This document shows positions 33,728 to 42,041 of a stretch of 64,000 bases of DNA, piece by piece (position 1 is the first letter of the stretch; each line of letters starts with the position of its first letter). The DNA is from Roseibium porphyridii. Its GTDB lineage: Bacteria > Pseudomonadota > Alphaproteobacteria > Rhizobiales > Stappiaceae. The stretch spans positions 1,282,001 to 1,346,000 of the forward strand of contig NZ_CP120863.1 of the NCBI RefSeq assembly GCF_026191725.2. Direction: 5' to 3'. The notes beneath the pieces are model-generated. The model was not told where the DNA came from and ran no database searches. It saw only the letters and a program-made list of their open reading frames with translations. The position numbers and the translations under genes are program-made.

Positions 33728-35067
33728 TGTCATATGAGATGATCGCTCTTTTGATGTTCTCGTCGATGATGCTGATGCTGCTGACCGGTCAGCGGGTTTT
33801 TGGCGCGATTGGCGGCATTGCGTCCATTGCAGCGATAATGCTCTGGGGAACCGGTGGTGGAGACATCCCGTTTTCGGCCGCAATGAAATTGATGAAATGG
33901 TATCCGCTGCTGACGCTGCCGATGTTCATTTTCATGGGTTATGTCCTGTCGGAAACCAAGATTGCAGACGATCTTTACAAGATGTTCCATGTCTGGATGG
34001 GGCCGATCAATGGCGGTCTGGCGATTGGCACGATTCTGCTGATGGTTTTGATCTCGGCCATGAACGGACTTTCCGTCGCGGGCATGGCAATTGGCGCGAC
34101 GATTGCGCTGCCGGAGCTCTTGAAACGCAAATACGACAAACGGATGGTGACCGGCGTAATTCAGGCCGGATCTTCACTCGGGATCCTTGTGCCTCCTTCT
34201 GTCGTGCTAGTGCTTTACGCGATGATCGCCCGGGCACCGGTTGGCCAGCTATGGCTCGCCGGCGCCGTACCAGGCCTGATGATGGCAGCAATGTTCATTG
34301 TCTATATTGCGATCAGATGCCGTATACAGCCTGAACTCGGGCCGGCGCTTTCCGAAGACGAACGGGATGTTTCCCGGGGCGAAAAATACCGTTTGCTGCT
34401 GGCAGGACTTTTGCCGCTCATCATCTTTGCGATGATGATGGTGCCTTTCGTGATGGGGAAAACCAGCCTGGTCGAGGCATCGGCTGTCGGCGCCCTCACG
34501 GCCCTGATCGCGGCGGTTCTCAAGCGCCGGATGACATTGGCCATTCTGGTTCTTTGCCTGAAGAACACCCTCGCTATCTCCTGCATGTTCATGTGGATCA
34601 TCCTGGCGGCCCTAGGCTTCGGTGCGGTGTTTGATGGTCTGGGTGCCGTCAAGGCCATTGAGAGCCTGTTCACGGAACAGCTTGGCCTGTCGCCCTGGAT
34701 GATCCTGATCCTGATGCAACTGTCGTTCCTGGTTATGGGAACATTCCTGGACGACACTGCGATGCTCGTGATTGTTGCGCCGCTTTATGTACCTCTGGTC
34801 GGGTCGCTTGACCTCGGCATGCCGCGCGGTGACATTCTGATCTGGTATGGCGTGCTTTATACGATAACGACGCAGATCGCCTATATGACGCCACCCTTCG
34901 GTTACAATCTTTTCCTGATGCGGGCGATGGCGCCCAAGAGCATCACGATGCGTGACATCTACGGATCTATCACGCCTTTTGTTCTGGTGATGATCCTGGC
35001 ACTCGTGATCGTAATGGTTTTCCCGCAAATCGCACTTTGGCTACCCAATCTGATCTACGGAAAGTAG
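33727..35067 (+). CDS. TRAP transporter large permease (DctM-like)
   Basis: A 446-residue membrane protein with about 12 helices. Family segments include LLTLPMFIFMGYVLSETKI and the DctM-type SSLGILVPPSVVLVLY. The start at 33727 overlaps the small-permease stop (TGATG); a longer upstream frame lies wholly inside that gene. It imports an organic anion or zwitterion with sodium or proton coupling. Confidence 0.92.
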   Translation: MSYEMIALLMFSSMMLMLLTGQRVFGAIGGIASIAAIMLWGTGGGDIPFSAAMKLMKWYPLLTLPMFIFMGYVLSETKIADDLYKMFHVWMGPINGGLAIGTILLMVLISAMNGLSVAGMAIGATIALPELLKRKYDKRMVTGVIQAGSSLGILVPPSVVLVLYAMIARAPVGQLWLAGAVPGLMMAAMFIVYIAIRCRIQPELGPALSEDERDVSRGEKYRLLLAGLLPLIIFAMMMVPFVMGKTSLVEASAVGALTALIAAVLKRRMTLAILVLCLKNTLAISCMFMWIILAALGFGAVFDGLGAVKAIESLFTEQLGLSPWMILILMQLSFLVMGTFLDDTAMLVIVAPLYVPLVGSLDLGMPRGDILIWYGVLYTITTQIAYMTPPFGYNLFLMRAMAPKSITMRDIYGSITPFVLVMILALVIVMVFPQIALWLPNLIYGK

Positions 35068-35189
35068 CGGCGACACGCGAGACAACAACAATAAAGTCTG
35101 GAGGAAACGGACTATGAGCAGCGGTTAAAACCCAGAACCGGAAAACGGTGAACCGCACAGACCGTAAACTGAAAGTAGGGGAACTTGAA

Positions 35190-36239
35190 ATGACCAATAG
35201 ACGTAATTTTCTCAAGAATGCGGGACTAGGTACCGTTGCTGCCGCCGGCGCAACGACATTGGCCGCGCCCGCTGTGCTTTCCCAGGAACCCATCAAATGG
35301 CGTTTGCAGACCTATGCTGGTGGTGCGCTAGGCGAGCAAGTGACGAAGCCGATGGTGGACTACGTAAACAACGCCTCAAACGGCGAGTTGCAGATCGAGC
35401 TATTCTATGCCGATCAGATCGTGCCGACGGGCGAGCTGTTTCAAGCATTGCAGCGCGGCACAATTGACGCCGTCCACTCCGATGACGACTCCATGGCCTC
35501 ACCGACACCCTTGCGCCAGTTCGGCGGGTACTTCCCGTTTGCGACCAAGCATATTCTTGATGTGCCAGTTCTGTTCAATCAGTACGGGCTCGCCGATATC
35601 TGGCGTTCAGAATACGAAAAGGTCGGTGTGGCGTGGATTTCCGCCGCCGGTCAGGATCCGTGCAACTTCAACACCAAGAAGGAAATCAAGTCGGTTTCAG
35701 ATCTTGAGGGGTTGAAGCTCTACACGTTCCCGACAGCTGGTCGCTTCCTGTCAAAATTCGGCGTTGTACCTGTGTCAATACCCTATGAAGATGCCGAAGT
35801 TGCTGTGCAAACTGGTGAACTGGACGGGATGGCATGGTCCGGGATCACGGAAGACTACACGGTCGGCTGGGCTGACGTCACGGACTACTTCCTGACAAAC
35901 AATATTTCCGGTGCCTGGATCGGCTCATGGTTCGTCAACCAGAAGCGTTGGGCAGATCTGCCAGCACATCTCCAGCAACTTGTTCTGGCTGCGACCGAGG
36001 CCGGTCATACCTATCGTAACCAGTGGTATTGGGGCGGTGAAGCGCGTCTTCGTGCGAAGGGTGACAAACTGCAACTGCGCACCGTTCCGGCTGCCGAATG
36101 GGCACAAGTCGAAGATGCTGCCAAGGATTTCTGGAAAGAGATCGCCGCAGAAGGTGAACTTCAAGCCAAGATCATTTCGATCTTCCAGGAATATAATGAC
36201 GTTATCAACCAGGCAGGTCCTCCCTACAATTTCGGGTGA
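35190..36239 (+). CDS. TRAP transporter substrate-binding protein, Tat-exported
   Basis: A 349-residue periplasmic protein. The N-terminus MTNRRNFLKNAGLGTVAAAG is a twin-arginine signal, so it is probably exported folded, as are several DctP-type proteins that bind ligand-metal complexes. The mature part shows DctP features such as ELFQALQRGTIDAVHSDDDS and GVAWISAAGQDPCNFNTKK. The preferred start is 35190. The ligand is unknown, but the genes around it favour an amino alcohol derivative or an amino-acid-like compound. Confidence 0.9.
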   Translation: MTNRRNFLKNAGLGTVAAAGATTLAAPAVLSQEPIKWRLQTYAGGALGEQVTKPMVDYVNNASNGELQIELFYADQIVPTGELFQALQRGTIDAVHSDDDSMASPTPLRQFGGYFPFATKHILDVPVLFNQYGLADIWRSEYEKVGVAWISAAGQDPCNFNTKKEIKSVSDLEGLKLYTFPTAGRFLSKFGVVPVSIPYEDAEVAVQTGELDGMAWSGITEDYTVGWADVTDYFLTNNISGAWIGSWFVNQKRWADLPAHLQQLVLAATEAGHTYRNQWYWGGEARLRAKGDKLQLRTVPAAEWAQVEDAAKDFWKEIAAEGELQAKIISIFQEYNDVINQAGPPYNFG

Positions 36240-36332
36240 GATCAGTTCCTGCGGGCTTCGGGGAAGACTTTCTCCGGAGTCCATTCAATGAACTTCAGAT
36301 AGTCCAAGTCCACGAACCAGCGGAAAACAATA

Positions 36333-37700
36333 ATGCCTGGCAACCTAACCTTCGAAGCACTCAAAACTCGTGTCTCATCCGGCGAGATCGATACTGTGCT
36401 TGTGTGTATCACCGATATGCAGGGCAGGCTGATGGGCAAGCGTTTTCATGCGCAGCATTTTGTCGACACCGCCTTTGAAGAGACCCATTGCTGCAACTAT
36501 CTGCTGGCGACCGATATCGAAATGTACACGGTTGAAGGTTACGCTGCGACGAGCTGGTCGGGTGGTTATGGCGACTATGTCATGAAGCCGGATCTGGCCA
36601 GTTTGCGGCTGACACCCTGGCTTGAAGGTACGGTCATGGTGATGTGTGACGTGCTCGATCACCATACACATGAGGAAGTCCCGCATTCGCCGCGTGCGAT
36701 GCTGAAAAAGGTCGTCGGCCTGTTTGCCGAAAAGGGACTGACGCCGATTGCTGCAACGGAACTGGAGTTTTTCCTGTTTGAGAAAAGCTTCGACGATATG
36801 CGCAAATCCGGCTTTCGCGATCTAGAACCGATCTCCGGCTACAATGAAGACTATCATATCCTGCAGACGACCAAGGAGGAGGACGTCATGCGGCCCTTGC
36901 GGAACGGTCTATATGGTGCGGGCATTCCGGTGGAGAACACCAAGGGTGAAGCTGAGACTGGGCAGGAAGAACTGAACATCAAATACGCTCCGGCCATGGA
37001 TACGGCGGAGAACCACACCATTGCCAAACACGCCGTAAAGGAGATTGCCTGGGCCAAGGGACGCTCAGCCTCCTTCCTGGCAAAGTGGCGCAGTGACAAG
37101 GTGGGGTCGTCCTCACACGTCCATCAGTCGCTTTTCGACAAGAAGGGCAACAACGTCTTTTGCGACGACAAGGGCGACTACGGCATGTCCGAAACGATGT
37201 GCCACTATCTGGCTGGCCTGATCAAATATGCGCCGGACTATACGTATTTTCTGGCGCCCTACATCAACAGCTACAAGCGTTTCCAGAAGGGAACCTTCGC
37301 GCCGACAAAGACCGTCTGGTCGGTCGACAACCGCACAGCCGGTTTCCGCCTGTGCGGAGAGCACACCAAAGCGCTCAGGGTCGAGTGCCGTATCGGTGGA
37401 TCCGATCTTAATCCTTATCTGGCGCTGGCTGCCCAGCTGGCAGCCGGACTGCGCGGAATTGAAGAAAAATTGCCGCTCGATCCACCAACCACAGGCGATG
37501 TCTACGAGGCGAAACGCGCGCGCGAAATCCCTCACACGCTTCGCGAGGCGCGCGAGACCATGCGCAAATCGAAGTTCCTGCGCGAGACCTTTTCCGACGC
37601 CGTGGTGGATCACTATGCCAGGGCGGCCGAATGGGAAGTCGAGGAGTTCGACCGAGCGGTGACGGACTACGAGATTGCCCGCGGATTCGAGCGTGCGTGA
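36333..37700 (+). CDS. Glutamine synthetase-like gamma-glutamyl ligase
   Basis: A 455-residue member of the glutamine synthetase superfamily. The catalytic barrel shows TELEFFLFE (metal ligands), ENTKGEAETGQEELNI, SSSHVHQSLFD and the RVECRIGGSDLNPYLALAA region. These features match PuuA/GlnA-III-type enzymes that glutamylate amines, rather than the housekeeping GlnA. With an alcohol and an aldehyde dehydrogenase next to it, gamma-glutamylation of an amino alcohol is a reasonable proposal. Confidence 0.85.
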   Translation: MPGNLTFEALKTRVSSGEIDTVLVCITDMQGRLMGKRFHAQHFVDTAFEETHCCNYLLATDIEMYTVEGYAATSWSGGYGDYVMKPDLASLRLTPWLEGTVMVMCDVLDHHTHEEVPHSPRAMLKKVVGLFAEKGLTPIAATELEFFLFEKSFDDMRKSGFRDLEPISGYNEDYHILQTTKEEDVMRPLRNGLYGAGIPVENTKGEAETGQEELNIKYAPAMDTAENHTIAKHAVKEIAWAKGRSASFLAKWRSDKVGSSSHVHQSLFDKKGNNVFCDDKGDYGMSETMCHYLAGLIKYAPDYTYFLAPYINSYKRFQKGTFAPTKTVWSVDNRTAGFRLCGEHTKALRVECRIGGSDLNPYLALAAQLAAGLRGIEEKLPLDPPTTGDVYEAKRAREIPHTLREARETMRKSKFLRETFSDAVVDHYARAAEWEVEEFDRAVTDYEIARGFERA

Positions 37701-37832
37701 CGACCTGGCAGCCTTCGATATCGGTCTCCGTCAGGGGACCTTTCAGAGTTTGCGAAGTCGAAAACACCAAAACAAAGAGCCAGTCACTTTCGAAAAAGCC
37801 GCACGGAAAGATGCGGATATGAGAGGTTCAAA

Positions 37833-39221
37833 ATGTCAGATGTGATCAAGCTGATCTCGCCGGTTGACGGATCGGTCTATGCGGAGCGGCCTGCACTGGA
37901 TGGAGCGGCCGTTGAAAAGGTCATTTCGGCGGCACGGTCGGCCCAGTCCAGTTGGGCGGCCACGCCGATTGCCGAGCGAGTTGCCTATTGTCAGAAGGCA
38001 CTGGAAGCGCTGAAGGCCATGAATGACGATGTCGTGCCCGAGCTTGCCTGGCAGATGGGACGTCCAATCCGGTATGGCGGCGAATTAGGTGGCACAATCG
38101 AGCGGACCGAATATTGCGCCAAGATTGCCGAAGAGGCCCTGGCCGACATTGAGAGGACCGACAAGCCGGGTTTCAAACGGTATCTGAAGCGTGTGCCACT
38201 GGGGATCGTCATGGTGATCGCACCCTGGAACTATCCATTCATGACAGCGATCAACACCATCATGCCGGCCTTGATGGCGGGCAATGTGATTGTCCTGAAG
38301 CACGCCGCACAAACACTGCTGGTCGGTGAGCGGCTTGCAAAGGCCTTTGAAAGCGCGGGCCTGCCCAACGGCGTCTTTCAGAACATTGTGCTTACGCACC
38401 AGGGAACCGAGAAGCTGCTCGGCTCGGGACAGATTGATCATGTGAATTTCACCGGGTCGGTCGCCGGTGGACGGGCAATTGAAAAGGCGCTGGCCGGTAC
38501 TTTTGCGACGCTCGGTCTTGAGCTTGGCGGCAAGGACCCTGCTTATGTGCGGGCTGATGCTGATCTGTCCTATGCTGTTGAGAACCTTGTCGACGGTGCG
38601 TTCTACAATGCCGGACAATGCTGCTGCGGTATTGAACGCGTTTATGTCCACGAAAGCCTCTATGACAAGTTTGTCGATGGATTTGTTGATCTGACGAGCC
38701 AGTACAAGCTTGGTAACCCTCTCGATGAGGCAACGACACTGGGTCCAATGGCCCAGGCGCGGTTTGCCGCTTGGGTACGCGAACAGACACAAGAAGCCCT
38801 TCGGAAGGGCGCAAGATCGCATATCGATGTGTCCAAGTTTTCTGAAGACAAAGACGGCACGCCCTACCTCGCGCCGCAGGTCCTGACGGACGTAAACCAC
38901 CAGATGTCCGTCATGCGGGAAGAAAGTTTCGGTCCTGTCGTCGGCATCATGAAGGTGAAGGATGACGAAGAAGCGCTTCAATTCATGAATGACAGTCCCT
39001 ACGGCCTGACGGCTTCAATCTGGACAGAAGACGTCCAGGCGGCAGCCAATATCGGCAGCCGGATCGAAACCGGGACAGTATTCATGAACCGATGCGATTA
39101 TCTCGACCCGGCGCTTGTCTGGACCGGTGTCAAGGAAACCGGGAAGGGTGCGGCGCTCTCGGAGATCGGTTTTCACAATCTGACCCAGCCGAGATCCTTC
39201 CACTTCCGTGTGGAGCATTAA
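37833..39221 (+). CDS. Aldehyde dehydrogenase
   Basis: A 462-residue NAD(P)-dependent dehydrogenase. The NAD segment PWNYPFMTAINTIMPALMAGN, the catalytic glutamate in LELGGKDP (about residue 230) and the catalytic cysteine in NAGQCCCG (about 264) are present. It is probably the oxidation step after the iron alcohol dehydrogenase encoded next, within the same transcript. Confidence 0.9.
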   Translation: MSDVIKLISPVDGSVYAERPALDGAAVEKVISAARSAQSSWAATPIAERVAYCQKALEALKAMNDDVVPELAWQMGRPIRYGGELGGTIERTEYCAKIAEEALADIERTDKPGFKRYLKRVPLGIVMVIAPWNYPFMTAINTIMPALMAGNVIVLKHAAQTLLVGERLAKAFESAGLPNGVFQNIVLTHQGTEKLLGSGQIDHVNFTGSVAGGRAIEKALAGTFATLGLELGGKDPAYVRADADLSYAVENLVDGAFYNAGQCCCGIERVYVHESLYDKFVDGFVDLTSQYKLGNPLDEATTLGPMAQARFAAWVREQTQEALRKGARSHIDVSKFSEDKDGTPYLAPQVLTDVNHQMSVMREESFGPVVGIMKVKDDEEALQFMNDSPYGLTASIWTEDVQAAANIGSRIETGTVFMNRCDYLDPALVWTGVKETGKGAALSEIGFHNLTQPRSFHFRVEH

Positions 39222-39306
39222 CGGCACGATTGGACGCCTCGTCGCTTGCGAATTTTGGTTGCGCAAACGTCAGCGCGGCAAGGGTCCATCCGCTTAATGG
39301 CCGGAG

Positions 39307-39352
39307 TGCGGGCACCCGCAAAATCAAATCCAGCCCCTGTGAATCAGGGGCT
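39307..39352 (+). promoter_or_regulatory. Tandem hairpins between the two dehydrogenase genes
   Basis: TGCGGG-CA-CCCGCA at 39307-39320 is followed by an 8-bp stem AGCCCCTG / CAGGGGCT at 39332-39352. Neither has a T-run. They lie in the 168-base gap before the alcohol dehydrogenase and may process or stabilise the message. Confidence 0.5.
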
Positions 39353-39389
39353 CAGCAAAGCCACAGAGTTTCAAACCAACGAGACGAAC

Positions 39390-40553
39390 ATGAGCTCACT
39401 TCCTTCCGTTAACTGGTCCTATCCGACCTCCGTACGTTTTGGCGCAGGTCGCATCAAGGAGTTGCCAAAGTCGGTCAAGGCCGTCGGCATGACCAACCCG
39501 TTGCTGGTGACCGATCCCGGGCTTGCCGGTTTGCCGATGGTCGCAGAAGCGATTGCCGACCTGGAAGCTGCAGGCCTCAAGGCAGCGGTCTTTTCCGACG
39601 TCAAGCCAAACCCGGTCGACAGCAACATTTCTGCTGGGGTTGCCGCTTTCAAGGCAGGTAACCACGATGGTGTCATCGCGTTTGGCGGTGGCTCCGGGCT
39701 TGATGCCGGCAAGCTGATCGCCTTCATGTCCGGTCAGTCTCGTCCGATCTGGGACTTTGAAGACATCGGAGATTGGTGGAAGCGTGCGGATCCTGACGGA
39801 GTTGCACCGATTATTGCCGTGCCGACAACTGCGGGAACCGGCTCCGAAGTCGGCCGTGCGGGTGTTGTCACCAATGAAGCGACGCATACGAAGAAAGTCA
39901 TTTTCCACCCGAAGATGCTGCCGGAAATCGTTATTTGCGACCCGGAGCTGACGGTTGGCATGCCGCGTTTCATCACGATTGGCACAGGCATGGACGCGCT
40001 GGCGCATTGTCTGGAGGCTTATTCGGCGCCGATGTATCACCCGATGTCGGAGGGCATCGCGCTGGAAGGAATGCGGCTGGTTTTTGAAAACTTGCCGAAG
40101 GTCGCCGCCGACGGATCTGATCTTGAAGCCCGCGGTCATTTGATGAGCGCGGCTGCAATGGGCGCTGTTGCCTTTCAAAAAGGCCTTGGTGCGATCCACT
40201 CGCTGTCCCATCCTGTTGGCGCACTTTATGATACGCATCACGGCATGACCAACGCTGTGTTCATGCCTTACGTCTTGCAGTTCAACAGATCAGCGATCGA
40301 GCAGAAGTTTGAGCGCCTGGCCGGGTTCCTCGGCATTGCCGGTGGCTATCAGGGGGTCCTGGACACCGTCTTGAAACTGCGGGCGGACCTTGACGTACCG
40401 CACACGCTTTCCGGGCTGAACGTCGACACCAGCAAGCGCGATCTGATCGCAGAGATGGCGATTGTCGATCCGACGGCAGGAGGCAACCCGGTCGAGCTGA
40501 CCAAGGACGGGGCTTTGGAGATCTTTGACAAGGCTCAGTTAGGCACGGTCTGA
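39390..40553 (+). CDS. Iron-containing alcohol dehydrogenase
   Basis: A 387-residue dehydrogenase of the iron-dependent (group III) family. Its features are the NAD motif GGGSGLDAGK, TTAGTGSEVGRAGV, and metal ligands in ALAHCLEAYSAP and HSLSHPVGALYDTHHG. The start at 39390 (MSSLPSVNWS) is the family start; the longer upstream frame has no ribosome-binding site. It is the last gene of the operon, followed by a terminator. Confidence 0.9.
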   Translation: MSSLPSVNWSYPTSVRFGAGRIKELPKSVKAVGMTNPLLVTDPGLAGLPMVAEAIADLEAAGLKAAVFSDVKPNPVDSNISAGVAAFKAGNHDGVIAFGGGSGLDAGKLIAFMSGQSRPIWDFEDIGDWWKRADPDGVAPIIAVPTTAGTGSEVGRAGVVTNEATHTKKVIFHPKMLPEIVICDPELTVGMPRFITIGTGMDALAHCLEAYSAPMYHPMSEGIALEGMRLVFENLPKVAADGSDLEARGHLMSAAAMGAVAFQKGLGAIHSLSHPVGALYDTHHGMTNAVFMPYVLQFNRSAIEQKFERLAGFLGIAGGYQGVLDTVLKLRADLDVPHTLSGLNVDTSKRDLIAEMAIVDPTAGGNPVELTKDGALEIFDKAQLGTV

Positions 40554-40578
40554 GGACCTGCACTTTTGCAATCGAATT

Positions 40579-40603
40579 GGCGCGCTTCAGAGCGCGCCAC
40601 TTT
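40579..40603 (+). terminator. Terminator of the TRAP/dehydrogenase operon
   Basis: The 8-bp stem GGCGCGCT / AGCGCGCC with loop TCAG is followed by ACTTTTGT, 25 bases after the stop codon. It separates the operon from the RNA ligase cassette. Confidence 0.75.
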
Positions 40604-40631
40604 TGTATAGGTGATGCGTTCGCTTGAGTGG

Positions 40632-40658
40632 TTGACTTAAGGTTGAATTTGATATCTT
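40632..40658 (+). promoter_or_regulatory. Promoter of the RNA ligase leader
   Basis: TTGACT (40632-40637) and TATCTT (40653-40658) are separated by 15 bases. A start of transcription near 40665 would fall at the first base of the long-range stem described for the leader. Confidence 0.5.
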
Positions 40659-40679
40659 TTCGCGTCCGGAGAAAACGTT

Positions 40680-40778
40680 ATGCAGTTTGGTTTCTTACAT
40701 TTTCATACACGGGCGAACGCGCGCTACCGCGCGCGGGCGAACAATGACGGTCGTTCTCCGGAGGATGGATTAAACTAG
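40680..40778 (+). CDS. Possible 32-residue leader peptide
   Basis: An ORF begins at the ATG at 40680 with CCGGAG eight bases upstream, a good ribosome-binding site, and ends at TAG 40776-40778. The peptide begins MQFGFLHFHTRANARYR and is rich in Phe, His, Arg, Ala and Asn; the DNA repeat gives two Arg-Ala-Asn triplets. Its ribosome-binding site is inside the 5' arm of the long-range stem, so translation and stem formation exclude each other. This is the classic set-up of a translated attenuator, but it could also be chance inside a structured RNA. Confidence 0.4.
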   Translation: MQFGFLHFHTRANARYRARANNDGRSPEDGLN

Positions 40779-40803
40779 TCCAATAACATTCCCACCCGAT
40801 GTC

Positions 40804-40833
40804 AGCCGTCTCATCCGAGGCGGCTTTTTTATT
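40804..40833 (+). terminator. Intrinsic terminator just before the RNA ligase gene
   Basis: A 9-bp stem AGCCGTCTC / GAGGCGGCT (one G-U pair, loop ATCC) is followed by six T, then ATTT. The ligase ribosome-binding site GGAG starts at 40835. Ligase transcription therefore depends on reading through this terminator, unless another promoter lies inside it. Confidence 0.88.
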
Positions 40834-40844
40834 TGGAGCATATG

Positions 40845-41963
40845 ATGGATCTCGTTCTTGAAACGTTGGATGACGTTCTCCCGTATATCCTGCCGGATAC
40901 CGGGATTATTCATTCCAAGCACGATGGCTATTCAGTCATCAACTATGTTTACACGCTTGAAAATACGTTCGACTCAGCGCTCTCGCGCGAATGTCGCGGT
41001 TTGAAGTTCGATCTAGATGGCAATTTGATAGCCCGGCCATTTCATAAGTTTTTCAACCTGGGGGAGAAGAGAGCTGCTGAGGAGGAGCCGTGGCAGTCAG
41101 AACATATTGTGCTCGATAAGCTGGATGGATCGATGATCCATCCAGCTTATGTCAGAGGTGAATTGGTCTTCATGACAAGGATGGGTGTTTCTGCTCCGTC
41201 AGTGCAAGCTTTGAAAGTTGCCACACAGAGCGTGTGTGACCTATGTGCAGACATGATTGCGGCAGGATTTACACCAATCTTCGAATATACTTCACCAGAT
41301 AACCGGATTGTGCTGGCATATGAGAAGTCAGAGCTTACTTTGCTAGCGGTTCGGCATATTCGTACGGGTGCCTACATGCCTCATCGGGAACTGGTTCGAG
41401 TAGCCGACAAGTACGGATTGCCTGTGGCCAAGGCTTTTTCTTCTGTTCGAGACTACAAGGCTTTTTGGTCGAACGCCCGTGCCCAAGAAGGTGTTGAGGG
41501 CTACGTTATTGCGTTTGATGACGGCCATCGATTGAAGATAAAGACCGATGCCTATGCTCTGAGGCATAAGGCCTTGACAGGTCTGGCACACGAAAAAAAC
41601 CTGCTTGCTTGGGTTGCAACTGGCGCAACAGACGATGTGATACCTCTTCTGTCACCTAAAGCAGGCCTCTTTGTTCAAGAGTATCAAGACAGTGTTCTTT
41701 CTGGTGTTCGCAAATGGGAGGTCGAAATCGGACGCTTTGTAAAAGAGAATTGCCATCTTCCGCGAAAAGAATTCGCTCAAAAGGTCAAGAACCATCTTGA
41801 TCCGAAACTGCAATCCATCGCGTTTAAGGCCCTGGATGGAACACCGGTGCGTGCTGGACTGATTGAGATACTCAGGCGCGCTTCGGCAAGTGACACGAAA
41901 GTCGACAACGTCCGCGACCTGTTTGGAATGGAATGGCAGCCTATGATACTGGCGGAGCACTAG
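40845..41963 (+). CDS. T4 Rnl1-family RNA ligase
   Basis: A 372-residue ATP-dependent RNA ligase. All nucleotidyltransferase motifs are visible: motif I DKLDGS with the adenylated Lys92, motif III FEYTSPDNRIVLAY (146-159), motif IV EGVEGYVI (215-222) and motif V LKIKTDAY (230-237). The upstream block RECRGLKFD and PFHKFFNLGEK is specific to the T4 Rnl1 group, which in phage reseals cleaved tRNA. The ATG at 40845 has GGAG six bases upstream; a second ATG is three bases earlier. No kinase/phosphatase partner is nearby. The base composition appears lower in G+C than the neighbours, suggesting acquisition. Confidence 0.92.
   Translation: MDLVLETLDDVLPYILPDTGIIHSKHDGYSVINYVYTLENTFDSALSRECRGLKFDLDGNLIARPFHKFFNLGEKRAAEEEPWQSEHIVLDKLDGSMIHPAYVRGELVFMTRMGVSAPSVQALKVATQSVCDLCADMIAAGFTPIFEYTSPDNRIVLAYEKSELTLLAVRHIRTGAYMPHRELVRVADKYGLPVAKAFSSVRDYKAFWSNARAQEGVEGYVIAFDDGHRLKIKTDAYALRHKALTGLAHEKNLLAWVATGATDDVIPLLSPKAGLFVQEYQDSVLSGVRKWEVEIGRFVKENCHLPRKEFAQKVKNHLDPKLQSIAFKALDGTPVRAGLIEILRRASASDTKVDNVRDLFGMEWQPMILAEH
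41116..41150 (+). repeat. Perfect 16-bp hairpin inside the RNA ligase gene
   Basis: ATAAGCTGGATGGATC (41116-41131) and its exact reverse complement (41135-41150) flank the 3-base loop GAT. The hairpin encodes residues D91 to Y102, including the catalytic lysine and the KLDGS motif. A perfect inverted repeat of this length in coding sequence is very unlikely by chance and would form a stable mRNA structure. Confidence 0.85.
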
Positions 41964-41983
41964 TTCTTGGCCGGACCGCATCC

Positions 41984-42017
41984 AAAAAGCGCGCCGGATG
42001 CTGGCGCGCTTTTTTTG
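41984..42017 (+). terminator. Terminator of the RNA ligase gene
   Basis: The stem AAAAAGCGCGCC / GGCGCGCTTTTT with a 7-base loop begins 21 bases after the stop. It is followed by T and preceded by A, so it may act in both directions and also serve the convergent AraC gene. Confidence 0.92.
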
Positions 42018-42041
42018 ACCTTACGTTGCAAGCCAGCGACA

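Larger units (their letters stand above)
40665..40833 (+). ncRNA. Structured leader or small RNA upstream of the RNA ligase
   Basis: The leader is about 170 nt and ends in an intrinsic terminator 12 bases before the ligase start. A perfect 9-bp long-range stem pairs TCCGGAGAA (40665-40673) with TTCTCCGGA (40754-40762). Inside it is a 7-bp GC hairpin CGCGCGC-TACC-GCGCGCG (40718-40735), and the repeat GGGCGAAC occurs on both sides of it (40711, 40735). A third hairpin spans 40766-40782, followed by the C-rich single strand TTCCCACCC. The same stretch also encodes a 32-codon ORF, so it may be an attenuating leader, an independent small RNA, or both. I match it to no known RNA family. Confidence 0.55.

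Noticed and set aside
40665..40833. Reading the ligase leader as 6S RNA or a known self-cleaving ribozyme
   Set aside because: It has a closing stem and inner hairpin, but not the long bulged duplex of 6S RNA, and no hammerhead core such as CTGANGA. I could not match it to any known RNA family by eye.
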